Positions 32,300 to 41,979 of a stretch of DNA of 64,000 bases are shown here, in pieces. The notes under the pieces were generated by a model. The model was not told the DNA's origin, ran no database searches, and saw only the letters and a program-made list of their open reading frames with translations. A program made the position numbers and the translations under genes. The DNA comes from Clostridia bacterium. Its GTDB lineage: Bacteria > Bacillota > Clostridia > Monoglobales > Monoglobaceae. The stretch is taken from assembly GCA_017397725.1 (NCBI GenBank), contig JAFQIA010000027.1:62001-126000 (forward strand). Direction: 5' to 3'. Position 1 is the stretch's first letter; the number at the start of each line of letters is the position of its first letter.

Positions 32300-32325
32300 G
32301 AAATTTATATAAAGGAGAAGGAACA

Positions 32326-32979
32326 ATGAAATTATTTATTGACACTGCCAATGTAGAAGAAATCAGAAAAGCAAATGATATGGGAATCATCTGCGGTGTT
32401 ACCACCAATCCCAGCCTGATTGCAAAAGAGGGTAGAGTGTTCACCGAAGTGGTGAAAGAAATCACTTCTATCGTAGACGGCCCCATCAGCGCTGAGGTCA
32501 TCAGCCTTGACACCGAGGGAATGGTCAAGGAAGCATTGGAGCTTTACGAAACCATCAACTGCAAGAATCTGGTTATCAAGATTCCTATGACCCCTGCAGG
32601 CTTGGGCGCTGTGAAGATTCTGACCGAAAAGGGTATTCACACCAACGTGACCTTGGTATTTTCTGCAGCACAGGCACTTCTGGCTGCAAGAGCAGGTGCC
32701 ACCTATGTAAGCCCCTTTATGGGAAGACTGGACGACATCGGTGCGCTGGGTGCAGATTTGATTGCTGATATCGCTGAAATTTTCGACATTCACGGAATTG
32801 ATACCGAAATCATCGCCGCAAGCACCAGAAACCCCATGCACGTAACCGATGCTGCGAAAGCAGGCGCACACATTGCAACTGTTCCTTACAAGGTTTTGAT
32901 GCAGATGACCCAGCATCATCTGACCGATGCAGGTATTGCAAAATTCTTGGCAGATTGGGAGTCAGTAACTGCAAAATAA
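32326..32979 (+). CDS. Transaldolase, TalC/MipB family
   Basis: A 217-residue small transaldolase that moves a dihydroxyacetone unit between sugar phosphates in the non-oxidative pentose phosphate pathway. Motifs: [27 protein letters not shown] and the Schiff-base Lys in LVIKIPMT. In [11 protein letters not shown] a Phe occupies the place where fructose-6-phosphate aldolases have Tyr, which favours transaldolase activity. AAGGAGAAGG precedes the ATG. Confidence 0.93.
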   Translation: MKLFIDTANVEEIRKANDMGIICGVTTNPSLIAKEGRVFTEVVKEITSIVDGPISAEVISLDTEGMVKEALELYETINCKNLVIKIPMTPAGLGAVKILTEKGIHTNVTLVFSAAQALLAARAGATYVSPFMGRLDDIGALGADLIADIAEIFDIHGIDTEIIAASTRNPMHVTDAAKAGAHIATVPYKVLMQMTQHHLTDAGIAKFLADWESVTAK

Positions 32980-33032
32980 AAACTGAATATTTGGTAAAAC
33001 TATACCTATCGGCGAAGTTTAGGAGGGGTTTT

Positions 33033-33641
33033 ATGAATCAAATGGTGTTACAGAATATTACCTATGGATTGTTCTTGATTTCGGTCAAGGATGGGGAGAA
33101 GGATAATGCTTGTATTGTCAACACGGTGATGCAAGTTGCCTATACACCAAACCGTATTTCGGTGGCGGTCAGCAAGGATAACCTGACCCACGAAATGATT
33201 CAGAATACCGGTTTTTACAATGCATCCATCATTTCCAAGGACGCCGATTTTGCTCTGTTTCAGCGCTTTGGACTACAATCGGGTAGAGATGTTGACAAGT
33301 TCCAAGATTTTTCTGCGGTTTCCCGCAGTGAGAACGGACTTTATTACCTGACCGAGCAGACCAACGGATTTCTGTCTGTAAAGGTGGAACAACAGGTGGA
33401 CTTGGGCACCCATACCCTGTTTATCGGCACCATGACCGATGGGGAGATTTTGGCGGAAACCGAGCCATGCACCTACGCCTATTATCATACCGACATCAAG
33501 AAACTGCCCAAGGAAGAAAGCAGCGCAAAAGGCTGGCGATGCAACATCTGTGGCTATGTCCACGAGGGGGAAGACCTTCCTGATGATTTCATCTGTCCTT
33601 GGTGTAAGCATGGCGCAGAGGATTTTACGAAAATAGTATAA
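33033..33641 (+). CDS. Flavin reductase-rubredoxin fusion (high-molecular-weight rubredoxin)
   Basis: 202 residues. Residues 1-150 are a flavin reductase-like FMN domain (QNITYGLFLISV...NACIVNTVMQVA). Residues 160-202 are a rubredoxin (CNICGYVHEGEDLP...CPWC). Such proteins pass electrons from NAD(P)H to flavodiiron proteins or rubrerythrins in oxygen and peroxide detoxification, so the rubrerythrin at 21.8 kb is a possible partner. AGGAGGGG precedes the ATG at 33033. It ends at a bidirectional terminator. Confidence 0.92.
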   Translation: MNQMVLQNITYGLFLISVKDGEKDNACIVNTVMQVAYTPNRISVAVSKDNLTHEMIQNTGFYNASIISKDADFALFQRFGLQSGRDVDKFQDFSAVSRSENGLYYLTEQTNGFLSVKVEQQVDLGTHTLFIGTMTDGEILAETEPCTYAYYHTDIKKLPKEESSAKGWRCNICGYVHEGEDLPDDFICPWCKHGAEDFTKIV

Positions 33642-33675
33642 AAAAATATCCACTCCATAGGAGTGGATATTTTTT
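33641..33675. terminator. Bidirectional terminator between the rubredoxin gene and rnfB
   Basis: AAAATATCCACTCC/GGAGTGGATATTTT stem, 3-nt loop, with A-run and T-run on both sides. Confidence 0.9.
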
Positions 33676-34504
33676 ATGCTTCTTTGGGTGGTATGACAAA
33701 ATGCACACCCAAGCCGTCGATGGTGTTGATGGCGTGTTGGGGGCACTTCTTTGCACAGATGCCGCAGTTCACACATTTTTCAGCATCAATCACCGCCAGA
33801 TTGTTTTCCATAGAAATGGCTTCCTTGGGACAGTTTTTGACGCAGATGCCGCACCCGATACAGCCAACCTGACAATTCTGTCGGGTCTGTTTTCCTTTGT
33901 CGTTAGAATTACAGGTGACAAAGTATTTGCTCTTTGCGGGGAAGATTTGGATGACGTTTTTGGGACATTCCTGAACGCAGGCGCCACAGCCACCGCATTT
34001 TTCAGGGTCAATCACCGCAACGCCGGTATCTATCGAAATGGCATCCGCCGGACAAACCGTCATACAGGAGCCAAACCCCAGACAACCGTAAGAACACATC
34101 TTGTCACCGCCGCCCAAGCGGGCAACAGAATGACAATCCTTGGCGCCGTCAAACAGGTATTTTGCCACCGCACGCTCCGGGTTGCCGTTACAGAGAACCC
34201 GTGCCACCTTGGGCTCGACTTCCTGTGCCTCTACACCCAGAATTCCGGCGATTTTCAGAGCGGCAGTATTGCCGCCTACCGGACACAGGTTGGGGGCTGC
34301 GCCGCCCTCTACCACCGCAGTGGCATAGGCATTACAACCGGCAAAGCCGCAGCCGCCGCAGTTGGCACCGGGCAGAATTTCCGTGATTTGGGGGATTCGC
34401 TCGTCGGTTTCTACTGCAAAAATCTTGGAGGCGATACCAAGGAGCAAACCGAACAGCAATCCCATACCGCCAATAATCAGAACAGAAATCCATATTTGGT
34501 TCAT
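33674..34504 (-). CDS. rnfB: Rnf complex subunit RnfB
   Basis: A 276-residue iron-sulfur subunit that takes electrons from ferredoxin into the Rnf complex. An N-terminal TM helix is followed by the Cys motif GANCGGCGFAGC and by several ferredoxin-like clusters (CSYGCLGFGSCMTVCP, CGGCGACVQECP, CIGCGICVKNCP, CVNCGICAKKCP). Last gene of rnfCDGEAB. AAGGAGG precedes the ATG. Confidence 0.96.
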   Translation of the reverse strand: MNQIWISVLIIGGMGLLFGLLLGIASKIFAVETDERIPQITEILPGANCGGCGFAGCNAYATAVVEGGAAPNLCPVGGNTAALKIAGILGVEAQEVEPKVARVLCNGNPERAVAKYLFDGAKDCHSVARLGGGDKMCSYGCLGFGSCMTVCPADAISIDTGVAVIDPEKCGGCGACVQECPKNVIQIFPAKSKYFVTCNSNDKGKQTRQNCQVGCIGCGICVKNCPKEAISMENNLAVIDAEKCVNCGICAKKCPQHAINTIDGLGVHFVIPPKEA

Positions 34505-34519
34505 AGTTGGTATCCTCCT

Positions 34520-35116
34520 TTACTGAAAGCTCAATCCGGAAAATCCCAGAAAGGCGATGGAAAGCAATGCGGCAGTAATCAGAACAATGGGCATCCCTTT
34601 GAGGAACGAGGGGATGTCTGCACCCTCCAACCGTTCCCGCACCCCGGCAAAAAGAACGATGGCAAGGGTGAACCCGATGGCAGCCGAAGTGCCATAGGTC
34701 AGGGACTTCAAAAAGCTCATTTCCGAAAAGCCGAACTTGGTGATGTTCTGGATTGCCACACCCAAAACTGCACAGTTGGTGGTAATCAAGGGAAGATACA
34801 CACCAAGGGAGTTATACAGGGACGGGACAGATTTTTGCAAAAACATCTCCACCAATTGCACCAGAACCGCAATGACCAGAATAAAGGCAATGGTTTGCAG
34901 ATATTCGATGTGAAAAGGCTCCAAGAGATATTTTTGTACCACCCAGGTCAGGGCAGAGGCACAAAGCATCACAAAGATGACTGCCATACCCATACCGGCG
35001 GCGGTTTCTACCTTTTTAGAAACCCCAAGGAAAGGACAGATGCCAAGAAATTGCACCAGAACAAAGTTATTGATTAGGATTGCCCCGATGCTGATAATCA
35101 GTAAATCACGAATCAT
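34520..35116 (-). CDS. rnfA: Rnf complex subunit RnfA
   Basis: 198 residues with six TM helices. The sequence NNFVLVQFLGICPFLGVSKK is the RnfA/NqrE signature; RnfA and RnfE form the antiparallel membrane core with a 2Fe-2S centre at Cys residues. The start is placed at 35116, 9 nt after GGAGG; the ATG at 35125 abuts that site. It overlaps the end of rnfE. Confidence 0.95.
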   Translation of the reverse strand: MIRDLLIISIGAILINNFVLVQFLGICPFLGVSKKVETAAGMGMAVIFVMLCASALTWVVQKYLLEPFHIEYLQTIAFILVIAVLVQLVEMFLQKSVPSLYNSLGVYLPLITTNCAVLGVAIQNITKFGFSEMSFLKSLTYGTSAAIGFTLAIVLFAGVRERLEGADIPSFLKGMPIVLITAALLSIAFLGFSGLSFQ

Positions 35117-35735
35117 GCTGCACATCCTCCTTTGCTTGTTTGCGTTTGTTGCTGATGATATTGATGATTGCCAGCAGAACCCCTAAGGTCAAAAATGCGC
35201 CCGGTGGCAGAATCATAATGGTAACCGGTTGAAAGGTGGGACCAAAGAGGGGGATGCCCGCAAAGGATCCGGCACCTAAAATTTCTCGCACTGAAGAAAT
35301 CAAAACCAAAGCGCCGGTAAAACCCAGTCCCATGCCTGCCCCGTCAAAGGCAGAACTGAGGACGGTATTCTTAGATGCAAATGCCTCGGCGCGACCCAAA
35401 ATAATGCAGTTTACTACAATCAGGGGAATGTAGATACCAAGGCTTCCTGCCAAGGCAGGCAGATACGCATTCATCAGCATTTCTACCACGGTAACAAAGC
35501 CTGCAATCACCACAATGTAAGCGGCGATACGGATTTTGTTGGGGATGAAATTTCTAAGCAGGGAAATCACAATGTTGGAACAAATCAACACTGCTGTGGT
35601 AGAAAGACCCATACCAATGGCGTTGGTGACGCCGGTGGTTACTGCCAGCGTGGGACACATACCCAGAAAGAGGACCAAGGTGGGGTTTTCTTTCAACAGC
35701 CCATTGAAAAAGGTTTTCCAAACGGATTGCTTCAT
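35106..35735 (-). CDS. rnfE: Rnf complex subunit RnfE
   Basis: 209 residues with six TM helices; NPTLVLFLGMCPTLAVTTG near the N-terminus is the RnfE/NqrD form of the RnfA-like motif. The ATG overlaps the rnfG stop by 4 nt, and AAAGGAGGGG precedes it. Confidence 0.95.
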   Translation of the reverse strand: MKQSVWKTFFNGLLKENPTLVLFLGMCPTLAVTTGVTNAIGMGLSTTAVLICSNIVISLLRNFIPNKIRIAAYIVVIAGFVTVVEMLMNAYLPALAGSLGIYIPLIVVNCIILGRAEAFASKNTVLSSAFDGAGMGLGFTGALVLISSVREILGAGSFAGIPLFGPTFQPVTIMILPPGAFLTLGVLLAIINIISNKRKQAKEDVQHDS

Positions 35736-36310
35736 TTTGCATCCCCTCCTTTCTGTTCTTGTGCATAGGCAGCCGCCTCTAATGCGGTATTGACCGCCTT
35801 GGTCACCGCTTTGGTGGTCACGGTTGCGCCTGCGATTGCCTGAACTTGATTGCCCACAGGAGAAGCGTTTTTAATTACTTCCACAGGACCGCTCAGGGTT
35901 TGATATTGGTTGAGGAAAGAGGAGGCAGATGCCTTGGCACCAAGCCCTGGTGTTTCGCTCATTGTCATAATTTTCAGCTTGCCGACGGTGAGGTCGGGCA
36001 GAATGCTTACCATAATCTGAATATCACCGCCATAACCCTCGGTGCCCACAACATTGGCGACATAACCGCCGTTGTCTGCCAGATAGATAGAGTCAAGTCG
36101 GGAGCCTACCTTCGAGGGGATAAAGTTGGTGATTTTGATTTCTTCAAAAGAAGTTGCATCCGGCAGGACTTCCTGCATTGCAGTTTCGAAATTCTTTTGT
36201 TCATTTGCCGCAATAATGGGGGTGGTGATGGTATTTACACCCGCAAGTAGTGCGGCAACGATGGCACAAATCAGCAAGAGTTTCACAGTCAAAACAGAAA
36301 TTTCCTTCAT
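35732..36310 (-). CDS. rnfG: Rnf complex subunit RnfG
   Basis: 192 residues: one N-terminal TM helix and an extracytoplasmic FMN-binding domain. AGATVTTKAV carries the Thr that receives covalent FMN (SGAT-type motif). RnfG moves electrons on the outer face of the membrane. It overlaps rnfE by 4 nt. Confidence 0.95.
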   Translation of the reverse strand: MKEISVLTVKLLLICAIVAALLAGVNTITTPIIAANEQKNFETAMQEVLPDATSFEEIKITNFIPSKVGSRLDSIYLADNGGYVANVVGTEGYGGDIQIMVSILPDLTVGKLKIMTMSETPGLGAKASASSFLNQYQTLSGPVEVIKNASPVGNQVQAIAGATVTTKAVTKAVNTALEAAAYAQEQKGGDAK

Positions 36311-36313
36311 ATC

Positions 36314-37294
36314 TTATGCCACCTCCTTGCCAAACTTGGTTCCGTAGCGACGGGGTGCAGTCGCTTTGTCAATCAAGGGGGTAACGATGTTCATCAGCAG
36401 GATGGCGTAGGAGGTACCTTCCGGATATCCGCCCCAAAGCCGAATTAGCACGGTGATGATACCGCAACCGATACCAAAGTAAATTTGTCCTTTGGGAGTA
36501 AAGGGGGTGGTGGTATAGTCGGTTGCCATAAAGAACGCGCCCAGCATCAAACCGCCGGAGAGCAGTTGATACAGCCAGTCGCCGGTAAACCAACCCTCGT
36601 GTCCACCAAAAATCCAAGTACCAAGAGCCACTGTCGCCAAAAAGCAGACAGGAACACGGAGCCGAATTACCTTGGTGATGAGCAGATAGATACCACCAAT
36701 TAAGATGGCAAGGGCAGAGGTTTCGCCGATACAACCGCCGATGTTACCCAAAAACAGATTCAGGTAGGTGGGGAGTTGTTCTGCGTTCTCTGCATAAAGA
36801 GCAAGAGGGGTTGCGGCAGAAACCGCATCCACCGAACCAAACAGCGGGAGGGATGTTCCAGGAGCGGGAAAACTGGTCATTGCCAGTGCCCAGGATGCCA
36901 GCAAAAAGGCTCTGGCACCCAATGCCGGATTCATAAAGTTATGCCCCAGTCCGCCAAAAAACTGCTTGACCACAATGATGGCAAAAAAGGAGCCGATTAC
37001 TGCCATCCAAAGGGGAATGCTTACCGGCAGGTTACACGCCAACAGGATTCCGGTGACCACCGCACTCAAATCCGAAACGGTGACCGGTTTTTTCAAAAGT
37101 TTTTGCCATAGTGCCTCAAAGACCACGCAAGAGATGACGCAGGTCAAGGTAACAATCAGGGCGCGGAGTCCGAATACCAGACAACCCGCAAGCACCGCAG
37201 GAAGCAGTGCAATCACCACATGGAGCATAATTCTGGAAAGATTATCCTTTGTTGCAACATGGGGGGGATGAGATACAATCCATTTTTCTTCCAT
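36314..37294 (-). CDS. rnfD: Rnf complex subunit RnfD
   Basis: 326 residues with about nine TM helices, a second flavoprotein of the complex and the likely ion-translocating subunit. Motifs: HNFMNPALGARAFLL and FFMATDYTTTPFTPKGQ, where the Thr-rich segment follows the covalent-flavin region of NqrB/RnfD proteins. It is 3 nt upstream of rnfG. Confidence 0.95.
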   Translation of the reverse strand: MEEKWIVSHPPHVATKDNLSRIMLHVVIALLPAVLAGCLVFGLRALIVTLTCVISCVVFEALWQKLLKKPVTVSDLSAVVTGILLACNLPVSIPLWMAVIGSFFAIIVVKQFFGGLGHNFMNPALGARAFLLASWALAMTSFPAPGTSLPLFGSVDAVSAATPLALYAENAEQLPTYLNLFLGNIGGCIGETSALAILIGGIYLLITKVIRLRVPVCFLATVALGTWIFGGHEGWFTGDWLYQLLSGGLMLGAFFMATDYTTTPFTPKGQIYFGIGCGIITVLIRLWGGYPEGTSYAILLMNIVTPLIDKATAPRRYGTKFGKEVA

Positions 37295-37315
37295 CTATGT
37301 ATAACACTCCTTTCC

Positions 37316-38644
37316 TTAATTTCCTTTGGCTTTTGCGTTGCGCAGTTTGCCTTTGACAACACGGATTTGCTGCACCTGTCTGCGTTTTGCGGGGCAGATA
37401 TAGGCACAGCTCCCGCATTCAATACAATCGCTGATGTGCAGCTTTTCCAAAGCCTCAAAATCATTGTTTCTTGCCGCCTTGTCCAAGAGATTGGGCTGCA
37501 GATTCATCGGGCAGACATACAAGCACTTGGCACAACGAACACAAGGGGATTCTTCCTCAAACTTTGCAGAGGATTCGCTGAGTGCCAGAATTGCAGAACT
37601 GCTCTTGATGGTGGGTACATCCAGAGAGGAAAGTGCCAATCCCATCATGGGACCCCCCATCAAAAACTTTTTGGGGGGCTGAGCGAATCCGCCGGACTGT
37701 TCAACGATATAGGAAAACGGTGTTCCGATACGAACAGAGTAATTCAGCGGATTTTTCATCGCATCTCCGCCCAAGGTCACAATACGGCGAATCACCGGCT
37801 GGTGCTTGACTACCGCGCGGGCAATGGATGCCACTGTGTCAATATTGGAAACGATACAGCCCGCCTGCCAAGGAAGTGCACCCGGTTTGAGCTTTCGTCC
37901 GGTCACAGCGTTGATGAGCTGTTTTTCGGAGCCTTGGGGATATTTGGTTTTGAGCGGAACAATCCGGATTTCTGCCCCCGAAAATTCTGCCGCTGCCTTT
38001 TTCATCGCCTCGATGGCTTTGGGCTTGTTGTCCTCAATGGCAATATAGCCAACCGAGAGGTCAAAAATGTGCATCATAATTGCAAGACCGGTCAAAAGCT
38101 CCTGGGAGTTTTCCAGCATCACCCGATAGTCCGAAGTCAGATAAGGCTCGCATTCTGCACCATTGACAATGACATAATCAATGGTTGCCTCCGGTGGAGG
38201 AGAGAGCTTGACGTGGGTGGGGAATCCTGCACCGCCCATTCCCACAATGCCTGCCTCCTGTACCAAATCAATACATTCCTTGGGGGAAAGCTTGCGGAAA
38301 TCCCGTTCCGGAAGAGAAACTTCGGGGATGGGGGTATCCAGCCCGTCATTTTCAATGATGATGCAGTCGGTGAGGGTTCCGTTTGGGTGCATCCGTTTTT
38401 CAATGCCCTTGACTGTACCCGAAACCGAACTGTGAAGGGTGGCAGAAACAAAGCCGCCTGCCTCTGCAATCTTTTGTCCCATCAAAACGGCATCACCTGC
38501 TTGCACACATGGTACAGCCGGTGCACCGATATGCTGCGAAAGAGGAAAGATAAGCTCTTTCGGCGGAGCAAGGGTTACAATCGGTTTTTCTGCGGTGGCA
38601 TCTTTGTGCCCGTGAGGGTGCACACCGCCGTGAAATGTTTTCAT
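37316..38644 (-). CDS. rnfC: Rnf complex subunit RnfC
   Basis: 442 residues, the NADH- and FMN-binding peripheral subunit. An N-terminal biotin/lipoyl-like segment (FHGGVHPHGHK) is followed by the FMN/NADH region (GMGGAGFPTHVKL, NGAECEPYLT), an SLBB domain and two 4Fe-4S motifs (CVRCAKCLYVCP, CIECGSCAYICP). First gene of the operon. The start at 38644 follows AAAGGAGG; the longer frame has no site. Confidence 0.96.
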   Translation of the reverse strand: MKTFHGGVHPHGHKDATAEKPIVTLAPPKELIFPLSQHIGAPAVPCVQAGDAVLMGQKIAEAGGFVSATLHSSVSGTVKGIEKRMHPNGTLTDCIIIENDGLDTPIPEVSLPERDFRKLSPKECIDLVQEAGIVGMGGAGFPTHVKLSPPPEATIDYVIVNGAECEPYLTSDYRVMLENSQELLTGLAIMMHIFDLSVGYIAIEDNKPKAIEAMKKAAAEFSGAEIRIVPLKTKYPQGSEKQLINAVTGRKLKPGALPWQAGCIVSNIDTVASIARAVVKHQPVIRRIVTLGGDAMKNPLNYSVRIGTPFSYIVEQSGGFAQPPKKFLMGGPMMGLALSSLDVPTIKSSSAILALSESSAKFEEESPCVRCAKCLYVCPMNLQPNLLDKAARNNDFEALEKLHISDCIECGSCAYICPAKRRQVQQIRVVKGKLRNAKAKGN

Positions 38645-38737
38645 AATATGCCTCCTTTGCATATGGAAAAGCGTAAGATTTTGATTGTGAAAAAATTGTC
38701 AAAACCCACGTTTTTACGGCAAATTTCAACTCTTTTT

Positions 38738-38766
38738 AGTATAACTTTTTCTATGGAAATTGTCAA
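38738..38766 (-). promoter_or_regulatory. Promoter of the rnf operon
   Basis: On the minus strand: TTGACA (38766-38761), 17-nt spacer, TATACT (38743-38738). Confidence 0.8.
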
Positions 38767-38803
38767 GAAAAACTATGAAAGGATATCTTTTGCAAAATTT
38801 TTC

Positions 38804-38832
38804 TTTGCAAAAAGGAAAATTTATGTTATGAT
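38804..38832 (+). promoter_or_regulatory. Promoter of the sodium symporter gene
   Basis: TTTGCA (38804-38809), 17-nt spacer, TATGAT (38827-38832), divergent from rnf. Confidence 0.6.
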
Positions 38833-38864
38833 AGTAAGAAGGAAAAGAAACAGGAGGATGTTTT

Positions 38865-40211
38865 ATGCAAGAAAGAGGTAGTTTTTCCAATAAAATAGGA
38901 TTTGTTTTGGCGGCAGCCGGTTCGGCAGTGGGTCTGGGAAATATCTGGAGATTTCCGTACCTTGCTGCAAAGTACGGCGGTATGTTTTTGATTACCTACC
39001 TGATTTTGGTGGTGACCTTTGGTTTTGCCATTATGCTGACCGAAATTGCCATTGGCAGAAAGACCGGCAAAAGCCCCATCGGTGCATTTGCGGCGCTGCA
39101 TACCAAGTCTAAGTTCATCGGTTGGATTGCAGTGATTGTGGTGGCGATTATCTTCCCCTATTACGGAGTCATCGGGGGATGGGTTACGAAATATTTTGCG
39201 GTGTTTCTCGCAGGGATGAATCCTTCTGTGGAAACCAGTGCGGCATTTTTCAGCAATTCGATTTCCCATCCGGTTACACCATTGATCTGGCATATTATCT
39301 TTATGGGACTGACCGCTTTGGTGGTGGTTCGTGGTGTAGAAAAGGGAATCGAAACGGCAAGTCGTTTTATGATGCCGGTACTGGTGGTTTTGACACTTGT
39401 GATTGCCGGATATTCCTTTTCTCTCCCCAATGCTTTGGAGGGCGTGAAGTATTACCTGATTCCTGATTTCAGCAAATTAAGCGCGGGAATGATTTTGTCC
39501 GCATTGGGACAGATGTTCTATTCTATGTCCTTGGCAATGGGAATTATGATTACTTATGGCTCTTATCTGAGAAAGCAGGATGATTTGGAAAAATCCGTCA
39601 GCCAGATTGAAATTTTTGATACCGGTATTGCGGTGTTGGCGGGCTTTATGATCATTCCGGCGGTATACTCCTTTGCAGGAGTTGCGGGATTGGAAAAGAG
39701 CGGTCCCGGCTTGATGTTCATCACCTTGCCGCAGGTATTTGCAACTATGCCCTTTGGACGGGTGATTGGTGTCATTTTCTTCTTGTTGGTGTTGTTTGCG
39801 GCGTTGACTTCATCGATTTCTATTATGGAAGCATTGGTTTCCACCCTTTGCGACCAGTTCAATCTCAGTCGGAAAAAGTCTTCAACCATCATCTTTCTTT
39901 GGGGACTTTTGATTGGCGCGTTGCCCTCGTTGGGATATAGTGTGCTGAGCCATATCCGGATTATGGGAATGGATATTCTGGACACCATGGACTTTATCAC
40001 CAACTCAGTACTGATGCCCCTTGGCGCGTTACTGACTGCGGTCTTTGTGGGATATTTTTTGGGAACCAAGGAGATTGCGGACGAGGTAGAGTTGTCCTCC
40101 AAGTTCCGTCGTAAAAAGTTATATATTTTGATGATTAAGTATATTGCCCCCATTTTCATCTTGGGTATTTTGATTAGCTCCATACTTGGTGCCTTTGGAA
40201 TTCAGATTTAA
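38865..40211 (+). CDS. Sodium-dependent transporter, SNF/NSS family
   Basis: A 448-residue symporter with about 11-12 TM helices. The NSS signature is GFVLAAAGSAVGLGNIWRFPY. The size matches the bacterial 11-12 TM branch (MhsT, Tyt1) that takes up hydrophobic or aromatic amino acids with sodium. The exact substrate is not readable. It is divergent from rnf, which may build the ion gradient it uses. CAGGAGG precedes the ATG. Confidence 0.93.
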   Translation: MQERGSFSNKIGFVLAAAGSAVGLGNIWRFPYLAAKYGGMFLITYLILVVTFGFAIMLTEIAIGRKTGKSPIGAFAALHTKSKFIGWIAVIVVAIIFPYYGVIGGWVTKYFAVFLAGMNPSVETSAAFFSNSISHPVTPLIWHIIFMGLTALVVVRGVEKGIETASRFMMPVLVVLTLVIAGYSFSLPNALEGVKYYLIPDFSKLSAGMILSALGQMFYSMSLAMGIMITYGSYLRKQDDLEKSVSQIEIFDTGIAVLAGFMIIPAVYSFAGVAGLEKSGPGLMFITLPQVFATMPFGRVIGVIFFLLVLFAALTSSISIMEALVSTLCDQFNLSRKKSSTIIFLWGLLIGALPSLGYSVLSHIRIMGMDILDTMDFITNSVLMPLGALLTAVFVGYFLGTKEIADEVELSSKFRRKKLYILMIKYIAPIFILGILISSILGAFGIQI

Positions 40212-40219
40212 GAATAAAT

Positions 40220-40260
40220 AGGAAGAATCAGATTTTTTACTTGATTCTTCCTGTTTTTTT
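40220..40260 (+). terminator. Terminator of the symporter gene
   Basis: AGGAAGAATCA/TGATTCTTCCT stem followed by T8. The -35 box of the ruvAB promoter lies inside its 3' arm. Confidence 0.85.
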
Positions 40261-40269
40261 TGTTATACT
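40241..40269 (+). promoter_or_regulatory. Promoter of ruvA-ruvB-metG
   Basis: TTGATT (40241-40246), 17-nt spacer of mainly T, TATACT (40264-40269), overlapping the preceding terminator. Confidence 0.6.
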
Positions 40270-40314
40270 AATAAAATGTAATATTATGTGAAGAATCGGG
40301 AACGGAGGCACGGT

Positions 40315-40911
40315 ATGTTTTATTATATTTCCGGTGAATTGGTGCATAAAACAGAGAGCTTTGCGGTGATTGATGCAGGGGGCGTAGGGTATCGGATTTA
40401 TTCCACATTGTCCTCTCTCAAAGCATTGGGAGAGTCGGGCAGTCAGGCCAAGCTCTATACCTATATGAATTTAAAGACCGCATCGGATGTTTGTGTGCTC
40501 TATGGGTTTTCCGATTTAGAAGAATTAAGGATTTTCGAGATGATTCTCGGCGTTTCCGGCGTGGGTGCCAAAACGGCAATCAATCTGCTCTCCAATGTGT
40601 CCCCGTCCAAGTTTGTCCTTTGTGTGACCACCGGAGATGCCAAATATATTGCATCCCACACCCCCGGACTTGGCCCCAAAGGCGCACAGCGGATTGTGCT
40701 GGAGCTGAAGGACAAGTTTAAGGGGTTGGATTTGGATTCCATCGACAAGGAAGAGCTTTTTGCCCCCGAAACCGATGATAGCAATGAAGCAGTTGCAGCC
40801 CTTGCGGCGTTGGGGTATTCCCTGCAGGAGGCAAAGAAAGCACTGCGAGGCACCACCGGAACCGTGGAGGAGCAAATCAAAGCCGGACTGAAAAATCTGA
40901 TGCGTGGATAG
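40315..40911 (+). CDS. ruvA: Holliday junction DNA helicase subunit RuvA
   Basis: 198 residues: the N-terminal OB fold (MFYYISGELVHKTE), tandem HhH motifs (GVSGVGAKTAINLL and TPGLGPKGAQRIVLEL) and the C-terminal domain III (EAVAALAALGYSLQEAKKAL) that contacts RuvB. It binds four-way junctions and guides branch migration. The start at 40315 follows GGAGG. 11 nt before ruvB. Confidence 0.97.
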   Translation: MFYYISGELVHKTESFAVIDAGGVGYRIYSTLSSLKALGESGSQAKLYTYMNLKTASDVCVLYGFSDLEELRIFEMILGVSGVGAKTAINLLSNVSPSKFVLCVTTGDAKYIASHTPGLGPKGAQRIVLELKDKFKGLDLDSIDKEELFAPETDDSNEAVAALAALGYSLQEAKKALRGTTGTVEEQIKAGLKNLMRG

Positions 40912-40922
40912 AGGGTTGAAGA

Positions 40923-41966
40923 ATGGAAGAAGAAAACAGAATTATCACAACCAATGAAATAGCAGAAGATGAGCACGAATACAGCTTGCGCCCCAAAGCG
41001 CTTAGCGAATATATCGGTCAGCAAAAAGCCAAGGAGAACCTGAAGATCTTCATTGAGGCGGCAAAGCAGCGGGGGGAATCTTTGGATCATGTTTTGCTTT
41101 ATGGCCCTCCCGGACTGGGTAAGACCACCTTGGCGGGGGTGATTGCCAATGAGATGGGGGTCAACCTGCGGATTACCTCCGGTCCTGCCATTGAAAAGCA
41201 GGGGGACTTGGCGGCACTTCTGACCAATTTGGGGCAGGATGACATCCTTTTTGTGGATGAGATTCACCGGCTGAGCCGCAGTGTAGAAGAGATTCTGTAT
41301 CCGGCAATGGAGGATTATGCGTTGGATATTATCATCGGCAAAGGCCCCTCGGCACGGTCTATTCGTCTGGATTTGCCGCGGTTCACCCTGATTGGGGCAA
41401 CCACCAAGGCGGGGGCGCTTGCAGCACCCTTGCGTGACCGATTCGGGGTGATTAGCCGATTGGAGATTTACACCACCGAGGAGCTTGCCACCATCATTAC
41501 CAGAAGTGCAAGCATTCTTGGTATTGAGATTGAGGAATCCGGTGCCATTGAGATTGCATCACGGTCCCGTGGTACTCCGCGAATCGCCAACCGCTTGCTC
41601 AAGCGGGTGCGGGATTTTGCGCAGGTGATGTCTGACGGCGTGATTACCAAAGAGGTTGCGGACCACGCGCTGAAAAGACTGGAAATTGACAATCTGGGTC
41701 TGGATGCCAGCGACAAGCGTATGCTTCTCACGGTAATGGAGCATTATGACGGCGGTCCGGTAGGACTGGATACGCTGGCTGCAACCATCGGAGAAGAGAG
41801 CGACACCATCGAGGATGTTTACGAGCCTTACCTGATGCAGATTGGGTTTATCACTCGTACCCCCAGAGGGCGGGTGGTCACCCGAAAAGCCTATGAGCAT
41901 TTTGGCATCGACTACCGCAAAACGGAGAACGACTATACCATCTCATTATTTGATGAGAAAGAATAA
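40923..41966 (+). CDS. ruvB: Holliday junction DNA helicase subunit RuvB
   Basis: A 347-residue AAA+ motor for branch migration. Motifs: [13 protein letters not shown], Walker [12 protein letters not shown], Walker [10 protein letters not shown], sensor 1 [18 protein letters not shown] and the C-terminal winged helix ending in [12 protein letters not shown]. Forms a run with ruvA and metG (13 nt downstream). Confidence 0.98.
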   Translation: MEEENRIITTNEIAEDEHEYSLRPKALSEYIGQQKAKENLKIFIEAAKQRGESLDHVLLYGPPGLGKTTLAGVIANEMGVNLRITSGPAIEKQGDLAALLTNLGQDDILFVDEIHRLSRSVEEILYPAMEDYALDIIIGKGPSARSIRLDLPRFTLIGATTKAGALAAPLRDRFGVISRLEIYTTEELATIITRSASILGIEIEESGAIEIASRSRGTPRIANRLLKRVRDFAQVMSDGVITKEVADHALKRLEIDNLGLDASDKRMLLTVMEHYDGGPVGLDTLAATIGEESDTIEDVYEPYLMQIGFITRTPRGRVVTRKAYEHFGIDYRKTENDYTISLFDEKE

Positions 41967-41979
41967 AGGAGCAGAGATT

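Noticed and set aside
33701..35077. 458-codon open frame on the plus strand opposite rnfB and rnfA
   Set aside because: Antisense shadow of two conserved genes; low-complexity His/Gln/Gly content and no ribosome binding site.
37220..38881. 553-codon open frame on the plus strand opposite rnfC
   Set aside because: It is antisense to a full-length, motif-complete rnfC, has no recognisable domain, and crosses the rnf promoter.
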